Source: Mycobacterium rhizamassiliense (GTDB lineage Bacteria > Actinomycetota > Actinomycetes > Mycobacteriales > Mycobacteriaceae). From it: a DNA stretch of 64,000 bases. Position numbers and translations under genes: made by a program. The stretch is taken from assembly GCF_900157375.1 (NCBI RefSeq), contig NZ_LT721901.1, positions 1,048,365 through 1,112,364 of the forward strand, given 5' to 3'. A model generated the notes under the pieces. It searched no databases, was not told where the DNA came from, and was given only the letters and a program-made list of their open reading frames with translations. Below, in pieces: positions 1 through 9,755 of this stretch. Position 1 is the first letter of the stretch; the number at the start of each line of letters is the position of its first letter.

Positions 1-80
1 AGCACCAAAGACGGGAAACACCAGGTAAACAAGGCCAATTGGAGGAGAACACCCAGTGGCGTGGCGCCACCGGTAGGCGA

Positions 81-480
81 TTAGTGGTGCCCGCCGCCGC
101 CGAAGCCGCCGCCGCTGTGACCGCCGCCACCCCCAAAGCCGCCGCCCGCGTGGCCGCCGCCGCCGAAGCCGCCGAGACCGCCGCCGGCATGGCCGCCGCC
201 GAAGCCGCCCAATCCGCCGCCGATCGGGCCGCCGCCCGCATGGCCACCGCCACCGAACGGTCCTCCGCCGCCGATCGGGCCCCCGCCGAGCGGGCCGCCA
301 CCGAAGGGGCCACCGCCATGACCACCGCCGAGCGGGGGCGGACTCGCGGGCCCACCACCGCCGAAGGGACCGCCACCGAGCGGGCCACCACCATGGCCAC
401 CGCCGACGGCGCCACCGGCGGGCCCGCCGCCGAGCGGACCACCGCCGTGGCCGCCGCCGAGGGGTGGCTGGCCACCGGGT
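81..480 (-). repeat. Glycine-codon repeat tract encoding the tail of the DUF7159-like protein
   Basis: Imperfect short tandem repeats of GGN and GGC-CAC codons encode GGGHGGGPLGGGP-like units. On the other strand the tract gives long Ala-rich spurious ORFs. Length variation between strains would be expected. Confidence 0.7.
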
Positions 481-2042
481 TCGCCAGCAATGCCACCGGG
501 GCCGTTACCCGGGAAATGGCCCGGCGCACCGCCATTGGACCCGCCGACTCCCGTGCCGGGCGGCGGTGTGTGCCCCGCACCCTCACCGGGATTGGGCGGC
601 CAGCCCTGCGACGGCGGAACCTGGTGCGGCGGCGAGTGCGGAATCGTCCCCGTGCCTTCGGGCGGCGACGGAGGTTCCGGCATGCGCACCGGCGGCGGCT
701 CGGTCAGCACACGCTGCGGGGGCGAAAGCACCGGCGGGGACTCGATCACCGGGGGCCTGATCATCGGCGCGGGAACGGGCAGATGGACCGGCACCGGGAC
801 GGGCAGGATCGGCGCAATCGGCACCGGCACCGGCACCGGCGCCGCGGGCAACGGAGGCGCGACGGGAGCCGGCGCGGGCAGCGCCGCGAGGACCGGCGGC
901 CTGGGCACCGCCGCCGGGGCCGGCAGACTGATCTTGGGCGTGGGCGCCGACGCCTCGACCCGCGGGGCGGCCGGGGCCTGTTGCGTTGGGACGATGAGAC
1001 TTTGGTTCGGGCTGGGCTGCAGAGCCACCGTCGTGCGGATGCCGATCGCGAGCGCGATCTCCAGCGCCACCACCGCGCTGATGGCAACCACCGCCAGCCC
1101 GCTGCCGACCAGCAGGATGGGCCTGCGCCGTTGGGTGCCCTCGGGACCGAATCCCTCGGACGTGTCGATGACGACCGTCGGGGCGTCCGCGTCCTCGTCC
1201 GAAACCAGGCTGTAGGCGAGCTCGTCGGCGGATTCATCAGGGGGCGCAAGGGGATTCACGACGTATTCGGGCACGACGTACGGGTCGACCGTGCCGGTGC
1301 CGGGGTCTTGCGCGTACGCCAGCGCTGCGGTGGACGAGGCGAACAGCGGTGCGTTGGCCGAGGCCAGGGCCGCGCCACGGGCCAGCGCCGTCGCCGGCTC
1401 CTCGGCCACGTTCACGCGCAATGAGGTCGCCGATTCCAGCGCCGGCTTGATCGGGGTGATGTCGACACCCGAGCCGATTACGAACACGCCGCCGGCGGGA
1501 TAGTCCTGCTCTTCGAGCCAGTAGACCATTCCGGTGAGCTGCGCGAGCGCGTCGTCGTAGGACTCCGCTTCGATCGCTTCCTTATAGATGTCGACGATGG
1601 AGCCGTCGGAGGTCTCGACGATCGCCAGCGTCGCGGCGTCGGGCTCCACGAACAACACCGCGGTGCGCTCGTAACCCATTGCGCCACCGACCGATTGGGC
1701 CAACGCCGTCGCCGCCAGGAACGCCGAGACCAGCATGACGTTCTCGAGCCGGTGGGCGGACAGCGCGTCCCGCAGGACGGCCGCCTGGACCTGATCGGTC
1801 CACGTGACCCCGACGGAGGACAACTCGAACCCCGCCTCGGTCGCGCCTTCGCGGGTACCCAGGATCGCGGCGATCACCTGATCCGGCAGTGCCGTCGGGT
1901 CCGAGTCATCGATCGCGGTGACCGCGAACCCATCCTCTTCTACCAAAGCGCCGTCGGCGTTTTCGCCTTCGACCAGAACCATCTGGACCGAAGCCGGTGC
2001 CATCGACACCCCGAGCACGATATCCAAAACCAACCCCTCCAA
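81..2042 (-). CDS. DUF7159-like membrane protein with glycine-rich C-terminus
   Basis: Mycobacterial protein of unknown function, 653 residues. The N-terminal ~290 residues have the alternating hydrophobic pattern of an actin/Hsp70-type ATPase fold (LFVEPDAATLAIVETSDG) and resemble the DUF7159 domain. A single membrane segment follows near residues 308-335 (ILLVGSGLAVVAISAVVALE). After it comes a long Pro/Val/Ala linker and a ~160-residue tail of GGGHGGGPLGGG-type repeats, presumably in the cell wall. The start is TTG; no ATG is well placed upstream. It lies 93 nt downstream of dcd on the same strand and could be co-transcribed. Architecture (ATPase-like head, one membrane helix, low-complexity tail) parallels the Hsp70-like gene at 26.5-28.1 kb. 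The function is not known. Confidence 0.75.
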   Translation of the reverse strand: MEGLVLDIVLGVSMAPASVQMVLVEGENADGALVEEDGFAVTAIDDSDPTALPDQVIAAILGTREGATEAGFELSSVGVTWTDQVQAAVLRDALSAHRLENVMLVSAFLAATALAQSVGGAMGYERTAVLFVEPDAATLAIVETSDGSIVDIYKEAIEAESYDDALAQLTGMVYWLEEQDYPAGGVFVIGSGVDITPIKPALESATSLRVNVAEEPATALARGAALASANAPLFASSTAALAYAQDPGTGTVDPYVVPEYVVNPLAPPDESADELAYSLVSDEDADAPTVVIDTSEGFGPEGTQRRRPILLVGSGLAVVAISAVVALEIALAIGIRTTVALQPSPNQSLIVPTQQAPAAPRVEASAPTPKISLPAPAAVPRPPVLAALPAPAPVAPPLPAAPVPVPVPIAPILPVPVPVHLPVPAPMIRPPVIESPPVLSPPQRVLTEPPPVRMPEPPSPPEGTGTIPHSPPHQVPPSQGWPPNPGEGAGHTPPPGTGVGGSNGGAPGHFPGNGPGGIAGEPGGQPPLGGGHGGGPLGGGPAGGAVGGGHGGGPLGGGPFGGGGPASPPPLGGGHGGGPFGGGPLGGGPIGGGGPFGGGGHAGGGPIGGGLGGFGGGHAGGGLGGFGGGGHAGGGFGGGGGHSGGGFGGGGHH

Positions 2043-2135
2043 AGGCGGTGCGACCGAGCGAAGCTCGGGCCGAGGAGGAAATCTTTCGACTAACTAATCA
2101 TTGCGCATTCAGGCGCCGCGGGCACGCTCCGCAAC

Positions 2136-2708
2136 TTATGTAGAACTTATGAAATTTTGGTACGACCGCGACGGCGTCGGGCCGCGCTGGCCCTGGTACT
2201 TCGAGCCGACGCTCGAGCTGCCGTAGGGGTGCTCGGCCGCGCTCGTCAGGCGCAGGATGCACAGCTGCCCGATCTTCATGCCAGGCCACAGCGTGATCGG
2301 CAGGTTGGCGACGTTCGACAGCTCCAGGGTGATGTGACCGCTGAAGCCCGGATCGATGAAGCCGGCCGTGGAGTGCGTCAGCAGGCCCAGGCGGCCCAGT
2401 GACGACTTGCCTTCCAGGCGACCCGCCAGGTCGTCGGGCAGCGAGATGAGCTCCAGCGTCGACCCGAGCACGAACTCGCCCGGGTGCAGGACAAAGGGCT
2501 CCCCCGAGGCGGGTTCGACCAAGCTGGTCAGCTCGTCCTGCTGCTTGGCGGGGTCGATGTGGGTGTAGCGGGTGTTGTTGAAGACCCGGAACATGCAGTC
2601 GAGGCGCACGTCGATGCTGGACGGCTGCACCAGGGTGTCCTCGAAGGGATCGATGCCCAACCGCCCGGCGGTGATTTCGGCCCTGAGGTCACGATCGGAG
2701 AGCAGCAC
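2136..2708 (-). CDS. dcd: dCTP deaminase (probably bifunctional dCTP deaminase/dUTPase)
   Basis: Deaminates dCTP towards dUMP for thymidylate synthesis in the cytoplasm. The protein is 190 residues, the normal length. It carries the family motifs [10 protein letters not shown] near residue 28, the [11 protein letters not shown] motif near residues 100-110 with the catalytic Glu/Ser/Arg, and the [18 protein letters not shown] core. The closely related Mtb Dcd (Rv0321) is reported to be bifunctional and to release dUMP directly; that is inferred here from similarity. The start is GTG, giving the conserved MLLSDRD N-terminus. The Rv0320-like gene lies upstream on the same strand, as in Mtb. Confidence 0.95.
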   Translation of the reverse strand: MLLSDRDLRAEITAGRLGIDPFEDTLVQPSSIDVRLDCMFRVFNNTRYTHIDPAKQQDELTSLVEPASGEPFVLHPGEFVLGSTLELISLPDDLAGRLEGKSSLGRLGLLTHSTAGFIDPGFSGHITLELSNVANLPITLWPGMKIGQLCILRLTSAAEHPYGSSSVGSKYQGQRGPTPSRSYQNFISST

Positions 2709-2749
2709 GCGAAGAGCCTAACCGCTGCCTGGTTCGCGTCGCCGCGGCT

Positions 2750-3406
2750 TCAGTCGGCGAGATACGTCTCCCGGCCGGTGGGGTATCCGCCGCCGGTCGT
2801 CGTGACGTGGACGTGGTCGTAGTGGCCGAGCCTGCTCGCCTTGGCGCCGTCGGGCGTGTAGTAGACGCCGCGCCAGATCGCGTCCTGGATTCCGAACCGC
2901 TTCGCGTTCGACATGACGTAGGCGACGATCGCGTCGCCCAAGGCGATCCCCTGCGCACTGCCGGGGTCCGGAATCATCATGTCGACGGCGAGGCCGAGCG
3001 GGTGCCACGGCAGCGGATCCGGTCGCACACCACCGATTTCGTGGATTTGCGGGAACTTCGCGCTGATGCTGCGCTCCACCAGGATCGTGCGGACCTGTAA
3101 GCCCCGTTCGTTTGCGATGCCGACAGGCAGGAAGCGCGCTCGCGTGTGGTATCTCGATGCGGCCTGCTGGCCGTCGGGGAATGCCGTCTCGGCCGCGTTG
3201 TGGGCCACCTTCGGCCCCGCCGCGACGAGTTCCAGGTAGGACGGCTCGTCAACACCAATTACGGGTTTGGCCGCCTCGGCGTTGGCGAATGGATGGAAAT
3301 CGCCGCCCGCCGCGAACAGGACGTCGGCCGTGAGCAGCAGCGCAGCCAGCACTACCGGCGACTTCCGGTGCTTGCTGGCTAATCTGTGGCGACCCACGGA
3401 AAGCAC
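2750..3406 (-). CDS. Exported protein, Rv0320 ortholog
   Basis: Secreted or membrane-anchored protein of about 218 residues. It has an N-terminal hydrophobic signal (SPVVLAALLLTADVLFAAG) followed by one globular domain. That domain has the motifs HPLGLAVDMMIP and GHYDHVHVTTTGG. A His-x(6)-Asp and H-x-x-H-x-H arrangement of this kind is seen in zinc peptidase/ARB-07466-like domains of peptidoglycan-active proteins, so wall hydrolysis is possible but unproven. The open frame runs upstream to 3505, but that part encodes basic, unlikely residues over AT-rich promoter-like DNA. I prefer GTG at 3406; GTG at 3397 is also possible. Neither has a clear ribosome-binding site. Confidence 0.7.
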   Translation of the reverse strand: MLSVGRHRLASKHRKSPVVLAALLLTADVLFAAGGDFHPFANAEAAKPVIGVDEPSYLELVAAGPKVAHNAAETAFPDGQQAASRYHTRARFLPVGIANERGLQVRTILVERSISAKFPQIHEIGGVRPDPLPWHPLGLAVDMMIPDPGSAQGIALGDAIVAYVMSNAKRFGIQDAIWRGVYYTPDGAKASRLGHYDHVHVTTTGGGYPTGRETYLAD

Positions 3407-3544
3407 ATTACGGTGCAATAACGAAATAATAAATATAGAAATGCGAATTTGTGAAAGGAATAACTCCGTTCGGCAGCCGGATACGCTGCCCACGGACCTG
3501 ACCACGGCGTCTGTCGCCGGGTGCTAGCCTTCCTTGGCGGCAAT
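3407..3544. promoter_or_regulatory. AT-rich divergent intergenic region between the Rv0320-like gene and tRNA-Gly
   Basis: About 45 bases around 3410-3455 are strikingly AT-rich for this genome (runs such as aataataaatata). They probably hold the promoter of the minus-strand exported protein; the tRNA promoter must lie in the right-hand part. No specific operator is recognised. Confidence 0.4.
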
Positions 3545-3618
3545 GCCGATGTAGTTCAATGGCAGAACATCAGCTTCCCAAGCTGAATACGCGGGTTCGA
3601 TTCCCGTCATCGGCTCCA
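3545..3618 (+). tRNA. tRNA-Gly (anticodon CCC), CCA encoded
   Basis: Complete cloverleaf. The acceptor stem GCCGATG pairs with CATCGGC, followed by discriminator T and genomic CCA. The D arm contains AGTTCAATGGCAGA. The anticodon stem TCAGC/GCTGA holds the 7-nt loop TTCCCAA, so the anticodon is CCC. The T arm contains GGTTCGATTCC. DNA of apparently foreign composition starts just downstream, fitting use of a tRNA 3' end as an integration site. Confidence 0.95.
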
Positions 3619-3747
3619 TGAAACCCCTCTTCAGTGGGCATGTCAGCCGACTGAAAATCCGCCGTTATGAGGCTCTCTTAACCGTCGCTTGACCGTGGCC
3701 TGGCGACACCCCGTCCTCGAAACGGTTTGCTGAGTCGCGGGTGAGTA

Positions 3748-4008
3748 GTGCCATGCTGGCTATCGCCACCAGTGCAGCACGAGGGTTCTTTCTACTCGGC
3801 GGAAGTCGGCGCGGACCAGGCGATCGCGGGGGCGCGAGCTAACCCGCGTCACGGATCGAGACAAGGCCACCGATCGTTCACCCTCGACGCGGTGCGGCGA
3901 GGACGCGAGATCGTTTCCATGCTCAATGGCGGCGCGCGCCCGGACCGGGATTATCCGCGCCTCATCGCCGACATCCGGTCGGGCCGGATCAACGTGCGCG
4001 ACCGATAG
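3748..4008 (+). pseudogene. Possible remnant of a zinc-type alcohol dehydrogenase C-terminus
   Basis: Open frame of 86 codons whose last ~30 residues (LNGGARPDRDYPRLIADIRSG) resemble the C-terminal end of medium-chain alcohol dehydrogenases, where a P-x-x-D-[FY]-P-R-[LI] stretch precedes a short [RK]-x-G-[RK] helix. The first half does not look like a dehydrogenase, and no cofactor or zinc motif is present, so at most a 3' fragment remains. It may also be a chance ORF. It lies between the tRNA and the CoA-transferase in the suspected insert. Confidence 0.3.
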
Positions 4009-4093
4009 ATGGGGTGCGCAAAGCGTCAGGCGCTTCGATGCGAACCTATGATTGCGCGCAGCACGACTTGAAATGGATGAGCAGCAGGAGATC

Positions 4094-5335
<1,242 letters not shown>

Positions 5336-5564
5336 TCGAGAGGGCGGTTTGCTTTGGACGCATCCGCCTCGCTATGGCGTACAAAGCGAGGCAATCCACC
5401 GGCGTAGCGGCTGGTTGCTGCGCTACGCTCGCCGTGGCGAGTTGAGCCTGGTCCCCTTTGTTGGCGTCGCCGCTGAACCACTGTGAGTCGTCCATCTGCC
5501 ACATATTGCGAAAGTATCTGTCGCACAACGAAATAATGGTGTCGGACAGTCGATGCAACGGAAA
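5336..5564. other. Non-coding gap with hairpin after the CoA-transferase
   Basis: No convincing gene. GCCTCGC and GCGAGGC form a 7-bp inverted repeat with a 14-nt loop at about 5367-5394, a possible terminator for the CoA-transferase. A minus-strand frame of 76 codons ends in the gap but has no recognisable domain or ribosome-binding site. The composition is still lower in GC than the genes to the right, so the foreign segment may end here. Confidence 0.4.
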
Positions 5565-6407
5565 TCAGCGAGGCGACGGCTGACGACTGTAGAGGCGGAC
5601 CAGCGCCATGATCCCAGTGAGAAGAATGGTGAATAACGCCGCCGAGGCGCCTGATTCGTACACGTCGGCGATCTGGATGGTTTTGCCGCCGCGGACCGCG
5701 ACGCCCTCGGCCGGATGGATCAGGCTGGTGAAGACCTGGGTGGCGGTGGAAAGCCAGAACAGGCACGGTAGCAGCCAGTAGCCGCGGCTCTGAGTGACCG
5801 GTCGCGCGGGGAATCGCGTCTCTACGAGCGCGACGAGCTGGAAAATCAACCAGCCCGTGAGAAGCCAGCCGAGGAAGTTCGTCAGCGGAACTCCCAGCGC
5901 TCCGGTCGGATGGTCATAGGAGTACCAGTCGTGCGCCGTCGCCCCGATGGGGTCGTTCACGAGGTCATAACCCCCGAGGATGAATGTCGCCACGATGGGC
6001 GTCGTAAAGCGTTCGGCGCCACCGACAGCCACACCGGGAGCGGGTCGCATGATCACCCGCGCCAGCGCCCAGGCCAGCCAGCCGAACATAATCCAGCTGG
6101 CGACGGCCACCGGGGGGACGCCCAGGGGTTTCGGACCCGGCAGGTGATGGACGTAGGAACCGAATGGGAACCCGGTGGCGACGCCGATTGCCTCCAATGC
6201 GAAAGCGACGACGGCGGCGATGACCACGAACGCGGCCATGCCTCGAGCGGAGTAACCCAGCCACGCATGGACGACGACGAACAGGATGAGAAATCCCATT
6301 TGGGCGCCCCCGGCTTGAGCAGCCAGCGACGGACGCACCGCCATGACCGCCGCGGCGAGCACCGTGAGGACGAGCAAAACCCAACACAACGGCGTGAGAA
6401 CTTTCAT
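5565..6407 (-). CDS. Carotenoid biosynthesis membrane protein (CruF/DUF422 family)
   Basis: Integral membrane protein of 280 residues with about seven hydrophobic helices. It matches the DUF422/CruF carotenoid hydratase family: FPFGSYVHHLPGPKPLGVP in the first half, FILGGYDLVNDPIGATAHDW and YWLLPCLFWLSTATQVFTS later. CruF enzymes hydrate the end group of acyclic carotenoids; the substrate here cannot be told. The start is ATG at 6407 with a strong GGAGG seven bases upstream; the frame extends further but without a signal. No other carotenoid genes are in the window. It is divergent from the SDR gene, and the ~225 bp between them should hold both promoters. Confidence 0.8.
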   Translation of the reverse strand: MKVLTPLCWVLLVLTVLAAAVMAVRPSLAAQAGGAQMGFLILFVVVHAWLGYSARGMAAFVVIAAVVAFALEAIGVATGFPFGSYVHHLPGPKPLGVPPVAVASWIMFGWLAWALARVIMRPAPGVAVGGAERFTTPIVATFILGGYDLVNDPIGATAHDWYSYDHPTGALGVPLTNFLGWLLTGWLIFQLVALVETRFPARPVTQSRGYWLLPCLFWLSTATQVFTSLIHPAEGVAVRGGKTIQIADVYESGASAALFTILLTGIMALVRLYSRQPSPR

Positions 6408-6632
6408 GCGCGCCTCCGACTGCCAGGCCCCCGTCCCGGTCAGCATATCGGCTGGCCAGTTTGCTGGGTGCGGTGAAACGCGTCGCGGTCGACAGCCAAC
6501 AGCGTGGTGTCGCCGCGCGCTTGCGGCCAAGCCTGACGCCGCCACCTGCAGCGCTGAAACATCGTCCACACCAATCGGTTTGATGACCCCAGACCCACGG
6601 CGAGCGCGTAAGTCGCTGGTAGCTTTACCGCC

Positions 6633-7436
6633 ATGGGTGCTTTGGACGGACGCGTGGCCTTGATTACCGGCGGGGCTCGAGGGCAGGGTCGCGCACACGC
6701 GCTGGCGCTGGCGGCCGAAGGGGCCGACATCGTGGCCGCCGACGCCCCCGACGCGATGAAAGACCTGACCTACCCCTTAGGCAATGAGGACGACCTGCGG
6801 GAAACCGCGAAGCTGGTCGAGGCGCTGGGCGGGCGTTGCGTGCCGCTCACCCTGGACGTGCGCGATGCGGCCGCGGTCGACGCCGCGGTCAAGCAGACGG
6901 TCGCCGACCTGGGCAGCCTCGACATCGTCGTGGCCAACGCCGGAATCGTCAGCACCGGGTTGCTGGAAGACGTCAGCGACGTGGTGTGGCAGCAGCTGAT
7001 CGACACCAACCTGACCGGCGCGTTTCACACGCTGCGGGCCGCGATACCGGTGATGCGGCAGCAGCGGTTCGGCAGGATCGTCGTCACCTCCTCGATGGGT
7101 GGCCGGATGGGCATCCCCGAGCTGGCCGCGTACAACGCCACCAAGTGGGGTGTCATCGGCCTCGCGAAGTCCGCCGCCCTCGAGGTCGCCAAGGAGGGCA
7201 TCACGATCAACGTCGTCTGCCCGACCACCACGCAGACGCCGATGGTGCAACCCACCGGCAGCGATGACGTCCCCGACGAGTTGGTGCGCCGGATGACGAG
7301 GGCCAACCCGATACCGCAGCCCTGGCTGCAACCCGAAGACGTCAGCCGCGGCGTGCTTTACCTGGTCACCGACCCCGGGGTCGTCACCGGAAGCGTGCTG
7401 GAGATCGGCCTCGGCGGCAGCGCCCGCATCCACTGA
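6633..7436 (+). CDS. Mycofactocin-coupled-type short-chain dehydrogenase/reductase
   Basis: NAD(P)-dependent oxidoreductase of 267 residues. The Rossmann glycine motif TGGARGQGRAHA is at residues 12-23. The catalytic set is N126, S153/S154, Y167 and K171 (YNATK). The GQGRAHA loop, and the insertion after AAD with a DDLRETAKLVE segment, are typical of mycobacterial SDRs that use mycofactocin to recycle a buried NAD(H). The oxidised substrate (an alcohol, terpenoid or sterol) cannot be told. It stands alone in its operon. Confidence 0.9.
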   Translation: MGALDGRVALITGGARGQGRAHALALAAEGADIVAADAPDAMKDLTYPLGNEDDLRETAKLVEALGGRCVPLTLDVRDAAAVDAAVKQTVADLGSLDIVVANAGIVSTGLLEDVSDVVWQQLIDTNLTGAFHTLRAAIPVMRQQRFGRIVVTSSMGGRMGIPELAAYNATKWGVIGLAKSAALEVAKEGITINVVCPTTTQTPMVQPTGSDDVPDELVRRMTRANPIPQPWLQPEDVSRGVLYLVTDPGVVTGSVLEIGLGGSARIH

Positions 7437-7539
7437 TACGTGAGGTAGCCGGCTACGCGTGTCGTGCGGTGTCAACGCTGCCACGCTTTTTTCGTTACCA
7501 ATAGGACAGGGGTTGACGTCGCAGTCGAATGCGGCGCAT

Positions 7540-7555
7540 TGTGATAGCCATCACA
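7540..7555 (+). promoter_or_regulatory. Perfect CRP-type operator upstream of the diiron protein
   Basis: TGTGATAGCCATCACA is a perfect match to the TGTGA-N6-TCACA palindrome bound by CRP/FNR-family regulators, including mycobacterial CRP (Rv3676 in Mtb). It ends 33 bases before the start codon of the diiron gene. A TTGACG hexamer lies at 7513-7518. Being so near the start, it may act in repression or at the core promoter. Confidence 0.7.
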
Positions 7556-7588
7556 TGACCACTGGTCACCTGGGGAAAGGCGCAGCTC

Positions 7589-8689
7589 ATGACCACGAGA
7601 GACAAATACACGGATGTGCCCGCGCCCTTCTCGTGGGAGGTCCCCAGCGCCGGCGACGCACGCTTCACCTGGGAGTACGACGAGGGACGCGCGCGGCTCC
7701 TCTCCCTGTACCAAAAGGGCAAGGACAAGCAGTGGGATGCCCAGCTGCGGGTCGACTGGACGCAAGACGTCGATCCGATGAATCCGATCGGGCTGCCCGA
7801 CGAGTTCCATCCGCTGTTCGGCAGCCCGATGTGGGACTCCGCGGACGAGGCCCATCGCGCCCAGATGCGCCAGCACTTCCAGGGCTGGCAGTTCTCGCAG
7901 TTCCTGCACGGCGAGCAGGGGGCGATGGTGTGCGCGGCCAAGATCGTCGAAGTCGTTCCGGACCTGGACGCGAAGTTTTACGCGGCCACTCAGACCATGG
8001 ACGAGGCCCGGCACGTCGAGGCCTTCTCGCGGTTCCTGCAGGAGAAGGTCGGTCTGGTCTACCCGATCAACAAGCACCTGACCTCGCTTCTGGAAGACAC
8101 CCTGCACGATTCCCGTTGGGACATGCCCTATCTCGGTATGCAGGTCCTCATCGAAGGCCTGGCACTGGCGGCGTTCGGGGTGCTGCGCGACATGGCGGCA
8201 CCGGGCTCGCTGGCCAAGCAGGTACTGGCCTACGTCATGCAGGACGAGGCCCGGCACGTGGCCTTCGGCCGAATCTCGTTGAAGGACTACTACTCTCAGC
8301 TGACCGAGGCCGAACGCGGCGAGCGTGAAGAGTTCGTCGTGGACGCGTGCTACCTGATGCGCGACCGGTTCCGCGGCGAGGAGGTTTTCGAAACCCTCGA
8401 CATGGACGTCGAAGCCTGCTCGGAATGGGTCAACACGTCGCCGCTGATGATCCAGTTTCGCTCGCACCTCTTCAGTCGAATTGTGCCGATCGTCAAGGAC
8501 ATTGGATTGTGGGGCGACAAGGTGCAGACGGCCTTCCGCGACATGGGCGTTCACGACATGGGCGGCTTCGACATCGAGTCGATGATGAAGGCCGACGAAG
8601 ATCAGGCCGAGGAACTGGACAAGGCACATGCCGAGATGGCCGAACGGGCCCTCGAGGTCGACCAGGTGATCGCGGCGGGCGCGAGCTAA
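7589..8689 (+). CDS. Ferritin-like diiron protein, putative oxygenase/oxidase
   Basis: Soluble protein of 366 residues with a complete ferritin-like diiron ligand set: E109 (HGEQ), E139 and H142 (DEARH), E189 (LIEGL), E220 and H223 (DEARHVAFG). The pattern E / ExxH / E / ExxH is that of ribonucleotide-reductase R2, acyl-ACP desaturase and N-oxygenase relatives. The reaction and substrate are unknown; the second DEARHVAFG resembles mycobacterial proteins annotated only as ferritin-like. The ATG is preceded by a GGGGAAAGG stretch. The CRP-type site upstream suggests control by cAMP. The gene appears monocistronic. Confidence 0.85.
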   Translation: MTTRDKYTDVPAPFSWEVPSAGDARFTWEYDEGRARLLSLYQKGKDKQWDAQLRVDWTQDVDPMNPIGLPDEFHPLFGSPMWDSADEAHRAQMRQHFQGWQFSQFLHGEQGAMVCAAKIVEVVPDLDAKFYAATQTMDEARHVEAFSRFLQEKVGLVYPINKHLTSLLEDTLHDSRWDMPYLGMQVLIEGLALAAFGVLRDMAAPGSLAKQVLAYVMQDEARHVAFGRISLKDYYSQLTEAERGEREEFVVDACYLMRDRFRGEEVFETLDMDVEACSEWVNTSPLMIQFRSHLFSRIVPIVKDIGLWGDKVQTAFRDMGVHDMGGFDIESMMKADEDQAEELDKAHAEMAERALEVDQVIAAGAS

Positions 8690-8722
8690 TCTGCCCGGTC
8701 GGCGGGTTGCCGGCCGAAACTT

Positions 8723-9045
8723 CTACGTCGCAACCGATTTCGCGGGGCGACCGTCGTTGAAGTCGGTGAATCGCGGCGCGCCCGGCTCGAGAGGTAGCCG
8801 AAGCCCGTTGACCAGATAGCTCACCATCCGGTAGTAACCGGCGAGCATGAGTAATTCGATGATCGCCTCATCCGAGTGGTACCTGGTGAGGCTTTCCCAC
8901 AAGTCGTCGTCGACGGTGCAGGATTCGTGCAAGGTGTCGCAAAGCCGGATGAGCACTCGGTCCCCTTCCCTCCACCGTTCGTCATCCGAACCGCCGCGCA
9001 CCAGCGCTGCGATCTCTCCGGAGTCGAGACGTCTACCGGGTGCGC
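8723..9045 (-). pseudogene. Truncated carboxymuconolactone decarboxylase (CMD) family protein
   Basis: The readable product covers only the C-terminal half of a ~190-residue CMD/AhpD-like protein: a DRVLIRLCDTLHESCTVDDD stretch and then WESLTRYHSDEAIIELLMLAGYYRMVSYLVNGL, the usual end of the family. The same frame continues upstream as IGAPGRRLDSGEIAALVRGG, still family-like, but then meets the end of the neighbouring lipoprotein gene with no initiation site. The N-terminal half with the CxxC/active-site helix is therefore missing. GTG at 9001 could start an 92-residue product, but this is probably a decaying gene. Confidence 0.6.
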
Positions 9046-9621
9046 CTATAGCCGCTCGACGACGAGCTGCGCGAACGCGTGGTTGGTCGAGGGTTGCCCG
9101 TCAGGCATCGTGATCTTGGGGTCGAAGAACTCAATGATGACGCCGGTGACCTTGTCGCCGTTCTGATGGCCTAGGTAGTACCGCGTCGTCTTCGCAACCT
9201 TGATCACCCCGTCAAGCACGCTCGTCAGCGAATAGAACGGATCCGAAATAGAGCCCAGAATTTCCATCTTCTTCTCGTCGGCGTTGAAGACAAACGCGTA
9301 GCCGGGGGCCGAGAACGTCGCCGCCCGTTGTTCGGGAGTCAGGTTGATGCCGAAGGACGTCAACGACCATCCGTTGAACCGATAGGTGCCCGGCTCCAGC
9401 GTGAGGTATCCAGTTGCCTTGTCGTACTTGATGTAGTCCTGCGCATCCAGGGAGACGTCGTTGAACACCCGAACATTGATGCCGGGCTTCATCGCGACGG
9501 TCTGGAAGCTACGTTCGGTGAACGCGCCCCAGATACGCTGCTGGCCAGCGGTTTTATCGTGTCCGCAGCCCGTAAGGGCCAGGCCGAGAGCGATGACGAA
9601 TGTCAGCAGTCGGGTTCTCAA
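9046..9621 (-). CDS. Putative lipoprotein, unknown function
   Basis: Secreted lipoprotein of about 191 residues. A typical lipobox, LALTGC, follows a positively charged start and a hydrophobic stretch (RTRLLTFVIALG). The mature part is beta-rich (INVRVFNDVSLDAQDY, TYRFNGWSLTSF) without a domain I recognise. The start is uncertain: TTG at 9621 has GGAGGA close upstream and gives a standard lipoprotein leader, while the frame extends to ATG at 9669 with an unlikely polar leader. It sits head to head with the L,D-transpeptidase gene and cuts into the CMD remnant downstream. Confidence 0.65.
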   Translation of the reverse strand: MRTRLLTFVIALGLALTGCGHDKTAGQQRIWGAFTERSFQTVAMKPGINVRVFNDVSLDAQDYIKYDKATGYLTLEPGTYRFNGWSLTSFGINLTPEQRAATFSAPGYAFVFNADEKKMEILGSISDPFYSLTSVLDGVIKVAKTTRYYLGHQNGDKVTGVIIEFFDPKITMPDGQPSTNHAFAQLVVERL

Positions 9622-9755
9622 CTTTCCTCCAACCTCGCCGTTGCCAAATCGTGACGAATCCTTGATCAATTACAAACGCGCCCTTGCACTTCCACTGGTC
9701 AGGGCACATTTACCATCATCACTATTCCAACGTTGTCAGTTAAAGGAATTGGATC

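Noticed and set aside
39..1424. Long Ala-rich plus-strand ORF opposite the DUF7159-like gene
   Set aside because: Antisense shadow of GGN-rich codons; product is Ala/Arg low complexity with no start signal or domain.
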